Source of the DNA: Trypanosoma brucei gambiense DAL972
Lineage: Eukaryota > Euglenozoa > Kinetoplastea > Trypanosomatida > Trypanosomatidae
NCBI RefSeq assembly: GCF_000210295.1
Contig: NC_026740.1
Coordinates: forward strand, 1,495,691-1,559,690
Reading direction: 5' to 3'
Length of the DNA: 64,000 nt
Each line of letters begins with the position of its first letter. Position 1 is the stretch's first letter. Position numbers and translations under genes: made by a program. This document shows, in pieces, positions 1-9,367 of the stretch. The notes under the pieces were generated by a model. It saw nothing but the letters and a program-made list of their open reading frames with translations, was not told the origin of the DNA and did no database searches.

Positions 1-387
1 CTTCTTTATTTGCCTTTCCTCTTGATCGTTTAATCCTTTGTAGTGTTTCTCTCTCTCTCTCTCTCTATTCCTTTCCTTTTTTGTTGTTGTCTGTTTGCTT
101 GCGCGAAGGAAGTCACAGGTTTGTTTTTCCTTGTGGGACCTCACGTATAATACTGAAAGGACTCAAAAAAAAAAAAAAAATTGTTTCCATAAGCAACAGA
201 AGCGCAACAAAGTTAAGGAAAGTGCCTTCTGACGTTTTGTTGTTGCACATCGCCCACGCATATCGTTTTGTTTATCCAAGAAAATACGCTAATTTAGTCG
301 ACATCCTTTCTACTGCAAGCTGTGAGGCAAAATCCAGTGATTTTCCTCTTGTTTGGTGTTGACGTTTGCGAAGGGAAGTAGCGTGTT
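1..387. other. Intergenic/5' UTR region upstream of first gene
   Basis: No ATG-started reading frame of note is present. A CT-repeat pyrimidine tract (about 49-85) and an A run (about 165-180) look like the processing signals that precede a trypanosome gene. The spliced-leader acceptor of the first gene probably lies between the tract and position 387, but I cannot choose one AG. Confidence 0.5.
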
Positions 388-1980
388 ATGTTGCGCGAAA
401 GGAGTTGCTCATGCAGCTGCACTTCAGAGGCATGCGGGCGCCTGCATTCGTGTTCCTGCACATTCAGCAGTGACAGCTGTGGTGAGAGGAGGCCAAATAG
501 GATCCGACAGAGAGCTTTGGATGTATCTGCTTATATGTCCTCGCAACCTTTGTCAATGTCTTCACGGCATAATACAGATTGTAGTTGCTCATGTTCCTGC
601 GATTGCAGCTGTAGCTCCTCTTGCAGCTGTAGTACTGGTTGTGACTCTTCTCGCAGTTGCAGTTGCAGTTGCAGTTGCAGTTGCAGTTGCAGTTGCAGTT
701 GCAGTTGCAGTTGCAGTTGCAGTTGTTGTCGTTCTGCATACTCCTCTGCATGCCGTACGTGCGGAAGGGGGAATGATGACCAGTCCGATGCGGAACGTGC
801 ACCGCATTATCCCAGCTGCCAGTACAGTGAAGATTTTTTGTCTGTTGCCCCACTTCTAATTCGGTTTGGTGCCTTCCCACCGCCCCGACCCCCGGAGGCT
901 CCGCCTGTGCGTATGTTTCCAACGCCATCAGGTCTCCTCCCACCACCAGAGCCGCTGAGAGCGTCAACAACTACTACAGAAACAACTCAGTCACTGGTGT
1001 CCACTCGTAGCGCAGACGGGTCTGACATCATCACCACCGTTTCATCGGGCGAACTGCGGGCGGCAGCGGAGGTGACTTCGATGCACCGGTCAATTGGGAT
1101 GCAAACAGGAATTGAGAGTCGCGAACGAGGAGCGTCACCGATACGAAAAGCAAAAACTGATGTGGGAACAAATACGGAAATGACGTTGGAGTTACTGGAC
1201 CAGCAGCAGGCCACGCTTCAGCAACAAACGGTGATACTGCACCAGCACATGGAGCGGTGTGTCATTCTTGAAAGGCAGCGATATGAGGTGGATCGTGAAC
1301 ATGCGGCGTTCTGCGAGGATGTGAGACGTTGGCAAGAGTTGCAAAGGGAGACTGCGGTCGCGCAGTTTATTGTGGCGGTGGAAAAGAGCTACAGCGATGT
1401 GAAAGTGCAAGAGGAAGAGGGACGCGCGCTCCTCAAAACTTTCATGGACTTTTCAAGGCAGTCAGTGATTTCACTCCAGCAGAATTGCATTGATCAAGTG
1501 CAACATCAGATGACATTTGCTCATCAACAGCGAACGATTCTTGAAGGAAAACATTACGACGTTATTGTTGATGAATTGTGGCATCGACTTGCTGTGGTGG
1601 AAATGGAGGAGGAATCACGTCGGAATCTCCATGTCCTACATGATACCATTTCTGACATGCGGCGCGCGCGGGAGCGAATGACAGCCGCTGAGGCAGAGGT
1701 TGAACATGAGAAGGAAATTACGGCGTCGGTGCGGAGGGATTTGCAAGACGTGCTGCAGCGTGAGAAGGAATTGCAGCTGAAATATTTGTATATCCTACGG
1801 ATGCCCACAACAACCATTATTTCCCGTGATTACAAAAACAACGATGGCCCTGTGGGAGGTCATGATGAGTGGGACGATGACATGCCAGTGCATGTGCGGT
1901 TTTCCCGTGCGCACCGAGCGGCAGTAGAAGCTGTTAGCGCAAAGCGTCGTTGCTCCCTTGAACTTAAGTGCTTTCTGTAA
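388..1980 (+). CDS. Ser-Cys-repeat and coiled-coil protein, function unknown
   Basis: I do not recognise this 530-aa protein. The first 130 residues are dominated by alternating Ser and Cys, ending in an uninterrupted Ser-Cys run encoded by a perfect AGTTGC repeat. A proline-rich stretch follows (about 160-190). Residues about 230-450 are rich in Glu, Gln, Arg and Leu with heptad-like spacing, suggesting a long coiled coil that could mediate self-association or attachment to cytoskeleton (inference). I chose the first ATG. In-frame Met codons near residues 49 and 56 would remove only the non-repetitive leader and are possible alternatives. The repeat is open in all six frames, so the long overlapping frames on both strands here are shadows. 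The 3' two-thirds has ordinary coding composition, which supports this frame. There is no signal peptide or membrane segment. Confidence 0.75.
   Translation: MLRERSCSCSCTSEACGRLHSCSCTFSSDSCGERRPNRIRQRALDVSAYMSSQPLSMSSRHNTDCSCSCSCDCSCSSSCSCSTGCDSSRSCSCSCSCSCSCSCSCSCSCSCSCCRSAYSSACRTCGRGNDDQSDAERAPHYPSCQYSEDFLSVAPLLIRFGAFPPPRPPEAPPVRMFPTPSGLLPPPEPLRASTTTTETTQSLVSTRSADGSDIITTVSSGELRAAAEVTSMHRSIGMQTGIESRERGASPIRKAKTDVGTNTEMTLELLDQQQATLQQQTVILHQHMERCVILERQRYEVDREHAAFCEDVRRWQELQRETAVAQFIVAVEKSYSDVKVQEEEGRALLKTFMDFSRQSVISLQQNCIDQVQHQMTFAHQQRTILEGKHYDVIVDELWHRLAVVEMEEESRRNLHVLHDTISDMRRARERMTAAEAEVEHEKEITASVRRDLQDVLQREKELQLKYLYILRMPTTTIISRDYKNNDGPVGGHDEWDDDMPVHVRFSRAHRAAVEAVSAKRRCSLELKCFL
655..726. 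repeat. AGTTGC hexanucleotide microsatellite
   Basis: Eleven perfect tandem AGTTGC units (655-720) followed by one unit with a final T. It encodes alternating Ser and Cys in the + strand gene. The other five frames read Ala-Val, Gln-Leu, Asn-Cys, Thr-Ala and Leu-Gln repeats, none with a stop. Confidence 0.95.
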
Positions 1981-2530
1981 ATTCCCCATTGAATACAGCT
2001 TAATCCACAGATACGAACATGAGACCAGGGGGAGGAGGGGGGGGGGGCGTCATACGAGTTGTCAGACGTGGTTTGGGTGACTTACATATCATTACTTTTT
2101 CCCTAAGGAAGAGGATTCCCTAATATACATACGTACATCTCCAGTTTTATTGTTTCTTGCGAATTTGTGTCTTTCAACACAAACTCTTTGATGAATAGGG
2201 TTTCTGCTACGTCACGTATTTTTTTGCTTTTTTTTTTTATTCCGCTTTAGAGCAGTTCTTCGTAACTGCAGGGCTTCCGCCAGAGCATAAAGCTGTCCTC
2301 CTTTTCTCTCTTTTTTTTTTGTTGTTGAACCCTCGTGTATTGTTTTTTTTATAGATGTTTCTTTGACACCCACACCATATAAATAGACAAAAAAAAGCGG
2401 GGGTTGTTTACCTTCCCGAATCTACGACTGTTGCCTAAGGGCCTGTTGCCGCTTACGCCAGACACGTGGACACCTCGCGTGCGGAAAGCGAAAAGGACAG
2501 TACAGCGGGGAAAGTAGGCGGTTTCAAATT
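1981..2530. other. Intergenic region, UTRs and processing signals
   Basis: The region contains a G-run (about 2029-2047) and several T tracts. The T/C tract at about 2300-2350 followed by AG at 2353-2354 is the best candidate spliced-leader acceptor for the downstream PAQR gene. No gene is seen. Confidence 0.5.
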
Positions 2531-3514
2531 ATGAGTTCCCTCTTGAAGGTTCATCAGTTGGACCAGCGCATGCAGTTCAACCCAAATATCACTACCGGGT
2601 ACCGTCCCCATATGCCGGTGAAGGAAGCTTTTCACACCTTTTTCCACTTGCACAACGAATCGTTCAACATGTGGTCGCACGCTGTTGCTGCATGTTTCAT
2701 ACTTTATTTGATGGTATTTCCTCCGGTGGAGGATTTATTGGAGGTAAATGGTAAGGTTGTGCTGCGTCAGAGGGTTGTTCCAGCAGAGGAGGCCAATTTC
2801 CTACTGTCTGCCAGCCCAACTGTTGTTTTCCGCTCAACATGTCTCATGGCATTCGTGGCATTTGTTTGCAGTGTTGCGTATCATATTCTCATACCGTGCG
2901 GGGCTTCAAGGTCCGTATGGGTACGGTTACTAAGTTGTGATGCCATCGGTACTGTCCTTACCACCACAGGCACCGCATGGAGTTTTCTCTACCGCGGTAA
3001 CGCTTGCGCTTCGCTTCACACCTCCCACCGTGTCGCCGTGCTGCTTCTGCTTCTCTCCGCCGCCGCACTCACTGCTGTGCTTCGATGTGGCTCTTGTAGC
3101 TCACCATCAGCTAGAGGAAAGGTAATGGGTTTCTTTTCGCTTCCATATCTTGCGTTGGTGTTGTGGATGGAAGTGCCCAAAGCCTATACACAGGGTCATT
3201 GCACAGCAGTAAACTATCATACACTTAGTTGGGTGTTTATTGCCTTGGGTACTTTCGTAAACGCATCGCGGTTTCCTGAGGTGCAGGTGTGTCGGATAAC
3301 CCGTTGTACCGCAAGGAAACCGGAAAAACGATCCGATATGAAACCAAAGTGGTGGAGATGGCTTATATGTTGTTTGTTGTCTAGTGATGAGATTGATTAC
3401 GCGTGGAACAGCCACAACATATGGCATTATTGCGTTATCCTCAGTGTAATTGCCAAGTTGTTGGGTTGCAGATATGACATGGTGGAGTTCGAGTTGGCGC
3501 GGTGCGTGACTTGA
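2531..3514 (+). CDS. PAQR / adiponectin receptor-like (hemolysin III superfamily) membrane protein
   Basis: A 327-aa polytopic membrane protein of the progestin and adipoQ receptor (PAQR) family. In yeast and animals the family includes seven-helix proteins with a zinc-dependent, ceramidase-like hydrolase activity. Family signatures are visible in order: HNESFN..W.H at residues 41-50 before the first helix; S114 and H118 in the S-x3-H motif; D137 in the following segment; and the C-terminal H295-x3-H299. By analogy with AdipoR, H118, H295 and H299 would bind zinc. Hydrophobic segments lie between these motifs and match a multi-pass fold. The length is typical of the family. The substrate and the membrane of residence cannot be told from sequence. 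It sits between two unrelated genes in the same transcription unit. Family assignment is firm and the specific activity is inference. Confidence 0.88.
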   Translation: MSSLLKVHQLDQRMQFNPNITTGYRPHMPVKEAFHTFFHLHNESFNMWSHAVAACFILYLMVFPPVEDLLEVNGKVVLRQRVVPAEEANFLLSASPTVVFRSTCLMAFVAFVCSVAYHILIPCGASRSVWVRLLSCDAIGTVLTTTGTAWSFLYRGNACASLHTSHRVAVLLLLLSAAALTAVLRCGSCSSPSARGKVMGFFSLPYLALVLWMEVPKAYTQGHCTAVNYHTLSWVFIALGTFVNASRFPEVQVCRITRCTARKPEKRSDMKPKWWRWLICCLLSSDEIDYAWNSHNIWHYCVILSVIAKLLGCRYDMVEFELARCVT

Positions 3515-4421
3515 GGTTTGGAGGAGGGGGAGGAAAGAGGGAGAAATGAATTCGGTGCTGAAGCAGCGGCATTCTTTTTTTTTTTTTTTACTCCGGTCAA
3601 AATTTGGTGAAGTTGGTACATTGGTGGCAGGAGTTGGTTGTGCGCGGTTTTATGAAGAAAAAAAATAAACCCCCGCCTTCTTGCGTGCATTAATGCTCGC
3701 ATCATTTTTTCCGAATCTTTTTCTTCCGCGACCGCACGCTCGCGTTGCACTTGTGGTTGTGTAGATGTGGGTGGAGGCGGTGCGGTGCGGCGTAGCTTTC
3801 CGTTTTCTCATTTGCGACGGGGGGTGTGTGTGTGTTTGTACTTTTTTTTTTTTTTTGATATTCCGACTTTCCCGTTACACGTGTTGTTGCGTTGGCGTTC
3901 TAATCGAACTGGAAGCTGTTTTGTAAACTGCTTCGCTTTGTTGCCCGATTGTTGACTTTCTTGTTCCCACCGGAGGGGTGTGTGTGTGTCTCTGACATTG
4001 GATAAATAATGATAACTACTGAAGGTGAGGGAAAAGTTCGACAAATGAACGTTACGTGAATGAATAAATAAATATATATTTGTTTCTTTTCTTCTTGAAG
4101 TCATTGAGTACTTGTGTACATAGACACAGTTACTCCGGCAAAAAAAAAACAACAACATAGAAACGAAAGTAAGAAGAAAAAAAGGTGTGAAGATCAAACG
4201 TTACAGGGTTCAGTCGGTGAGCTCACGAACCTTTTAGTAGCGGAGGACCGAAGAAACCACATAATAATATTATTTGTGTTAGAATCAGGTTGAGGTGAGA
4301 AAAAGTGACCAACAGTAAGAATATAAAGTCGACAACAAAACTGAAGGGAAGGACTGCGGAGGTTAAGTAAGTAGACGCACGAGAAAAGATATTTGGACAC
4401 AACACAGCCAAGGGGTCGTAC
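3515..4421. other. Intergenic region, T-rich UTRs
   Basis: About 900 bases with T tracts (near 3575-3590 and 3841-3856), short GT runs (3824-3836, 3978-3989) and an A-rich stretch near 4140. The GTGGGTG-type G-rich stretch at 3767-3790 has no recognisable function. No supported gene. Confidence 0.5.
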
Positions 4422-7400
4422 ATGGTTATGTCAGCGAGGGCAGCAAGCCCTGATTGTAGCTATGTCAGCAGCGGAAAATCCAATGAATCAAGGAGAAGTC
4501 CTGTTGGAAGTTATGTTAGTAGCGGTGAGAAGGCAAGCAATTTGAATAGTGCGCAACTCAGCGGTGCAAACAGTAAACCACCCAGCAACCGAAAAGAAAG
4601 TCCTGTTGGAAGTTATGTTAGTAGCGGCGAGAAGGCAAGCAATTTGAATAGTGCGCAACTCAGCGGTGCAAACAGTAAACCACCCAGCAACCGAAAAGAA
4701 AGTCCTGTTGGAAGTTATGTTAGTAGCGGCGAGAAGGCAAGCAATTTGAATAGTCCGCAACTCAGCGGTGCAAACAGTAAACCACCCAGCAACCGAAAAG
4801 AAAGTCCTGTTGGAAGTTATGTTAGTAGCGGCGAGAAGGCAAGCAATTTGAATAGTGCGCAACTCAGCGGTGCAAACAGTAAACCACCCAGCAACCGAAA
4901 AGAAAGTCCTGTTGGAAGTTATGTTAGTAGCGGCAAGAAGGCAAGCAATTTGAATAGTGCGCAACTCAGCGGTGCAAACAGTAAACCACCCAGCAACCGA
5001 AAAGAAAGTCCTGTTGGAAGTTATGTTAGTAGCGGCGAGAAGGCAAGCAATTTGAATAGTGCGCAACTCAGTGACTCTAGCAGGAAGCATCCTTGTAACA
5101 AAAATGTTGAATCAACACCTATAGGAGGGAATTCTTCGGTCGTGCCAGGCGAGCCACCGATCGCTGGTGTTTCCAGCATCAAACGGTGTCCCGTGGAACA
5201 ATCCGATATAAACAGCCTTTCAGCATGGATTGTCCCTAGTTCCCCTCCACAGGGTGCTGCGGACGAGCTGCACATTCATAGGGAATTACTGAACACACCA
5301 CCGGCACCGGTGAAACTTGCTCTATACGAGAAGGACAACAGTCCCAATGGTGGGAATGATCCAGTTTTTTACCGTCCGTTTTTGAGAAACTCAGCAAATG
5401 GTGGTTCGACTTATGCTTCCTTCACCAATACATCACCATACCCACTTAGTCACAGGGATGTTGAGGTTCTTTACGAGTCTCATAAACGGCAAGTAAAAGT
5501 ATGCCGTGAGGCTGCTCGAGCAGAAGAGGAGATCGCCCGAAGGAAGCGGCAGGAAATCAATGCAGAGACTGCGCGCATTGTTTCCGAGGCCTCACGGCTG
5601 AGTTTCTCGATGGGCACTCATCGCAAAGTGTACGACGAAGCAATGGATCGGCTTCGGGAAGTTCGACCAGGGTCGGCCTTACCGAAAGCGTGTAGAATTA
5701 AAACACCGCGCCGGATTCTTTTTTCTTCACTCGTAGATTCTTCTGGTTCCTACGGATATGGCCCAGCGAGGCGGATGGAAACAATAAAGGATTTTGGCCC
5801 CAGTATTCGGAACAATTATAGAGGGAGAACCGGGGGGGCCCAAGTGGCTTTGGCTCTACTGAAATCGAGGTTCATGGCTGGCTGGGTTGCCCCAAACGTT
5901 GTTGACCGTTTTTCTCCTCACTCACCGGTAGCGCAGACTCTCTCATCTAAATACTTTGTGGAGCAGCAAACGAACGTCGACCATCCGCACCCGCATAAAC
6001 GAGAAGTAGTCCCTGAGAAAACCGACTTCGGTAACACAAACAACGTGAATGGCTCCGAAGATGCAACTGTGCATGTTGTTTCAACGGCGCCAACCACTTT
6101 TTGTGATATGGCAACACCGCACAGCAGCATTAACGTTGCGAAAGCATCAGAAAACGTGACAATGCCGTACTGCAGCTCCATTTTGCCTGAACCAGTGAGG
6201 GAGTTACCCCAAAGTAATGATGTACTTCAAAATGCTGTGGGTGAGGAGGATAAAAATGTAGTTGCCGAACTACCGCCACCAGCAATACCTTTACACCAAC
6301 AGTCGGTATCGCAGCATCAGCAGTTGGAACATCAACACCAACCGTCGCTGGAGGATAATCAAAAACAAGAAGAGTCGTCGCTAACACCAGTTAGGGTTCC
6401 ACTGCCGCTCCCACCTCCAACACGTCTATCGTCCGTGGATGTGAAAATGAAATCACCACAAGGGGTGGAGTCACATATATATTCACAGTCATCGACATCA
6501 CTTCAGGAGGTGGAACTATCCTTTGAAAACCCACGGCCCCCGGTTGTGGAACCTGAGGCACTAACGGAGGAAGACAAGCGGGTATTGGAACTATTAAACA
6601 ACGTCCGTGACCTGCGTCTGGAAACGGAGAAGCTGGTTGTTGAATTACTCCACTCAACTGACGAATGGGGATGTTGGTGTAGTCGGAAAGGGAGTCTTTT
6701 TCGTGACTTATTTATCCTTCCTGACGCGAGGACCGTTGCTGAGGTGAGTAAACGAGCCATGCGTACACGAGCGACTCATGACACAACGGCAGAGGAACAT
6801 CCAATCGATGTGAGAGACAACTTAATTGCTGCAAGACCACTTAGTCAAGAAAAATTTGCTCCTAGAATTCCGCCGCCACCTCCTATTGATGTTCTGCTAA
6901 AGTGTGTGGTCGATGGGGAGCAGCAACACGTTGCCGAAACAGAAGTGGACGCCTACGGTGAGTGGGAGAACAACCCGGAAGTTGAGTGCGCCTCATCCCC
7001 TAGTGTTCTTCCAGATCATTTGGATGAGGCAAACACGAATTTATTGAGAAGTTCAGCAACGCGACAACCCCATTTACCTGATTCACAGCACTCACCATCA
7101 TCATCTGATACCAGTGGCGGCGGAACTGATAGTAGTGATTACTCCTGTGCTGAGGAAGAGGCCGATGGTGATGAAAAGAGTGAAGAAAACTCGTCGTGGT
7201 CGTATGATTCATCGCTTTCCTCAGCCAAAGCCCCGCCGCCACCCCCATCCCATGAGGATGAAGAGAAGCGGCGGACAGAAGAAGTTTTACAAAAAGAAAC
7301 GATGACTCAAGAAATTGAAGGGCCGAGGCCTCCCAACGAGTCTGTACTTCTTTCCGACACTATGGATCCTTCACCCACTCCCATTCATCCTGTATTTCAT

Positions 7401-7562
7401 GCCGAAGCCACGGGCAAAAGGACTGGACCAAAACAAAAAAAAGAGGACAAACATGAAAAGAAGAAGAAAGGAGTGAAGGGATTCTTTTCACGTTTGATGT
7501 GTTGTGGAGGTGGAAGCACATCAGTGGCAGATGGAAAGGGGGGCACCACACAAAAAAAATAA
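4422..7562 (+). CDS. Large protein with 34-aa tandem repeats and a basic, double-Cys C terminus
   Basis: I do not recognise this 1046-aa protein. After 25 residues it carries about 5.6 copies of a 34-residue repeat (residues about 26-217) rich in Ser, Asn, Gly and Lys, each beginning SPVGSYVSSG. The sequence just before the array contains a degenerate CSYVSSGK version. Residues about 343-400 are charged and probably form a coiled coil. Residues about 610-650 are rich in Gln, His and Pro, and another helical segment lies near 700-740. A Ser/Asp/Glu-rich stretch and a proline run come near 890-950. The tail has many lysines followed by two adjacent Cys, a combination that can place a protein at a membrane through charge and acylation (inference). 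It looks largely disordered, with no enzyme motif. The start is the first ATG; ATG codon 3 is equally possible. Confidence 0.85.
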   Translation: MVMSARAASPDCSYVSSGKSNESRRSPVGSYVSSGEKASNLNSAQLSGANSKPPSNRKESPVGSYVSSGEKASNLNSAQLSGANSKPPSNRKESPVGSYVSSGEKASNLNSPQLSGANSKPPSNRKESPVGSYVSSGEKASNLNSAQLSGANSKPPSNRKESPVGSYVSSGKKASNLNSAQLSGANSKPPSNRKESPVGSYVSSGEKASNLNSAQLSDSSRKHPCNKNVESTPIGGNSSVVPGEPPIAGVSSIKRCPVEQSDINSLSAWIVPSSPPQGAADELHIHRELLNTPPAPVKLALYEKDNSPNGGNDPVFYRPFLRNSANGGSTYASFTNTSPYPLSHRDVEVLYESHKRQVKVCREAARAEEEIARRKRQEINAETARIVSEASRLSFSMGTHRKVYDEAMDRLREVRPGSALPKACRIKTPRRILFSSLVDSSGSYGYGPARRMETIKDFGPSIRNNYRGRTGGAQVALALLKSRFMAGWVAPNVVDRFSPHSPVAQTLSSKYFVEQQTNVDHPHPHKREVVPEKTDFGNTNNVNGSEDATVHVVSTAPTTFCDMATPHSSINVAKASENVTMPYCSSILPEPVRELPQSNDVLQNAVGEEDKNVVAELPPPAIPLHQQSVSQHQQLEHQHQPSLEDNQKQEESSLTPVRVPLPLPPPTRLSSVDVKMKSPQGVESHIYSQSSTSLQEVELSFENPRPPVVEPEALTEEDKRVLELLNNVRDLRLETEKLVVELLHSTDEWGCWCSRKGSLFRDLFILPDARTVAEVSKRAMRTRATHDTTAEEHPIDVRDNLIAARPLSQEKFAPRIPPPPPIDVLLKCVVDGEQQHVAETEVDAYGEWENNPEVECASSPSVLPDHLDEANTNLLRSSATRQPHLPDSQHSPSSSDTSGGGTDSSDYSCAEEEADGDEKSEENSSWSYDSSLSSAKAPPPPPSHEDEEKRRTEEVLQKETMTQEIEGPRPPNESVLLSDTMDPSPTPIHPVFHAEATGKRTGPKQKKEDKHEKKKKGVKGFFSRLMCCGGGSTSVADGKGGTTQKK
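4497..5071 (+). repeat. 102-bp in-frame tandem repeat array (5.6 copies)
   Basis: Units start at 4497, 4599, 4701, 4803, 4905 and 5007, and the last is cut short at 5071. The period is exactly 102 bases, or 34 codons. Copies differ by only a few single bases, for example Lys instead of Glu in unit five and Pro instead of Ala in unit three, so the array is young or kept uniform by recombination. The opposite strand is also open through the array, which is a by-product of the repeat. Confidence 0.97.
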
Positions 7563-8424
7563 CGGGACCCCCCACCCCCATAAAAAAAAAAAAAGGAATG
7601 ACATCTCAAAAATAAGGGAGAGTGGAAGGAAGTGAAAGTGGAAATAGTAGTGGAAATGGAAGGGGGAAAATGCAGGAAAAGTTGCGTGCAGGAGCAAACT
7701 TGTCAGTGATCCACTTGATAAGTCCTTCCAGCGTGTATTTTATGTTTAATTTTGCTTTTATGTCAAGTCAAGGCTTTTGAAAATTTGGCTTACGGATCCA
7801 TAGAAGGTGTGAGAGAAACGAAATAAAGTTTTTTAGTCATATATTTTGTGTTTGTTACACAATAAAACCATAGACGAATTCTCTGTTTTTTTTTTAATTT
7901 TCGTTTTTGCCGCCGTGATTGGCCCGTAGTTTTGTCGACTATAATGGCCGCACGTAGACGTTGAGTTTTTTTTTTTTGCAGCATAAGAGTTTTACGTACG
8001 GTTTATTGATTTATTGAGGTGTTTTAAAAGACCTTACTGTGTTATTCAGTAATATTTTTCATTTTTTCCCTCTGGTTCATTTGTTAGATTTGTTTTTTTT
8101 TTGTTGTTTGTTTATCTCCTCCTTCTTTATTCTGTCGATCGAATGAACATCTAAAGAAATTATCAGACTTCTCTTTTTTTTTTTTTCTTCTTCTTCTTTA
8201 TTATCTTAAGTTAAAAAAGGAAAATCCGTCGCTACCGTGAGGGTGATGGAGCCGGTTCGAATTCGTTGCGGTCATGCAAGGGTTTTTTTTTCCGATTAAA
8301 CCGATGAGACGATAAAAGATGTGTGGGAGTAAAAAGAAGATGCAAATGTTTTTTTTTTGTGGCAGATGTACGAATTTGTGCACATGTGGATTAAATTCAT
8401 TTTTTTAAAAAGTCTAAAATATAC

Positions 8425-8458
<34 letters not shown>

Positions 8459-9367
8459 GTATATTTATATGCGAATGTGTGTGTGTGTGTGTTATTGTTT
8501 TGTTTGGTCGTTGAGGGTCGTAATGACGGCAGCGGTGATGTTGTTTACGTTACTCTGTTTTGTTTGACTTAATTTTTTTTTTTTCAATTACCCTTACTCC
8601 TTACTCCCTACTCCTTTTTCCCTTATTTCCTTTTTTCCCCCTTCTTTTTTTTTAAAAAAATAAAATAAAATAACCAAAATGTCATTTACACAAGGAGAAA
8701 GATTGAACTTCTGCTGAGCATCTCTGCACACGTTAGACAAGGAGAAAAAGTTGTGGGAACGAAACAACAACAAAACAAAAAAGAAAAGGGAGGATTGCCA
8801 AATCAGTCGTCATCATTAATCAACGATACAAGCAGAGGAAGGTAGAGAAAAAGGAGAAAGAAAAGAAAAGCACCAGAAACTGCTGAAAGGATCCAAAGAA
8901 CGACAAAAAAAACCAGCAAAGTCAAGTAGGCAAGTACCGTGAATAGCAACATTACATCACATCACAACAGGTCAGTCGGTCAGTCGGCATTTTTTCCCCC
9001 TCTCCTGTGTGTATCCTTTTTTTTTTTTTGTCGTAGCCCACTGAAAGGAGAACCGAAATAAACGGACGGGCGCGTGCATCGAAACGGAGCGGAGTCAACG
9101 AAGAAAGTGAATCTGAAAGCGAAAGTGCCCTGGAAGTACATACGATTTAACAAGTGGCTTTAGGCAAAAGGAATTCTTCAATTCAACAGGCAAGGAGAGA
9201 AGAAAGGAACAGCAAACGAAAACAACTAAACGGAAAGATAAGGGAAGTGAACAATACCCGCATTTCATACCACCCCCCAAAAAAAATAATAATAAAAGAA
9301 ATCTTCGTTGTTGAATTGTTTGTTAGTTGGTTGCGCTCTATTTCGCCTTGAGTAACCGCCGAGAAGA
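7563..9367. other. 1.8-kb intergenic region with long UTRs
   Basis: It holds T tracts (7885, 7965, 8090, 8175, 8290, 8350, 8570, 9020), a TA microsatellite inside a palindrome (8421-8462) and an A/G-rich stretch (8750-8930). The purine-rich 9030-9367 portion is probably the 5' UTR of the RNA-binding protein gene, with the T run at about 9018-9030 as the likely pyrimidine tract. No supported gene. Confidence 0.5.
8421..8462. repeat. TA microsatellite forming a perfect palindrome
   Basis: An (AT)n run is capped on each side by ATACGTAT, so the whole 42 bases equal their own reverse complement. It could extrude as a hairpin or cruciform. Confidence 0.8.

Noticed and set aside
464..970. Long minus-strand and alternative plus-strand frames through the SC repeat
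   Set aside because: The hexanucleotide has no stop in any frame, so these frames are open by construction. The coiled-coil continuation exists only in the 388-1980 frame.
4497..5071. CRISPR-like array
   Set aside because: Repeats are directly adjacent without spacers, in frame and coding, in a eukaryotic genome.
4488..5090. 200-codon minus-strand frame with its own 34-residue repeats
   Set aside because: Mirror of the 102-bp repeat, whose length is a multiple of three. Neighbouring genes are all + strand and no independent start or composition supports it.
8240..8275. GGTTCGAATTC resembling a tRNA B box
   Set aside because: The flanking bases cannot pair into a T stem and no acceptor or anticodon arm can be drawn around it.
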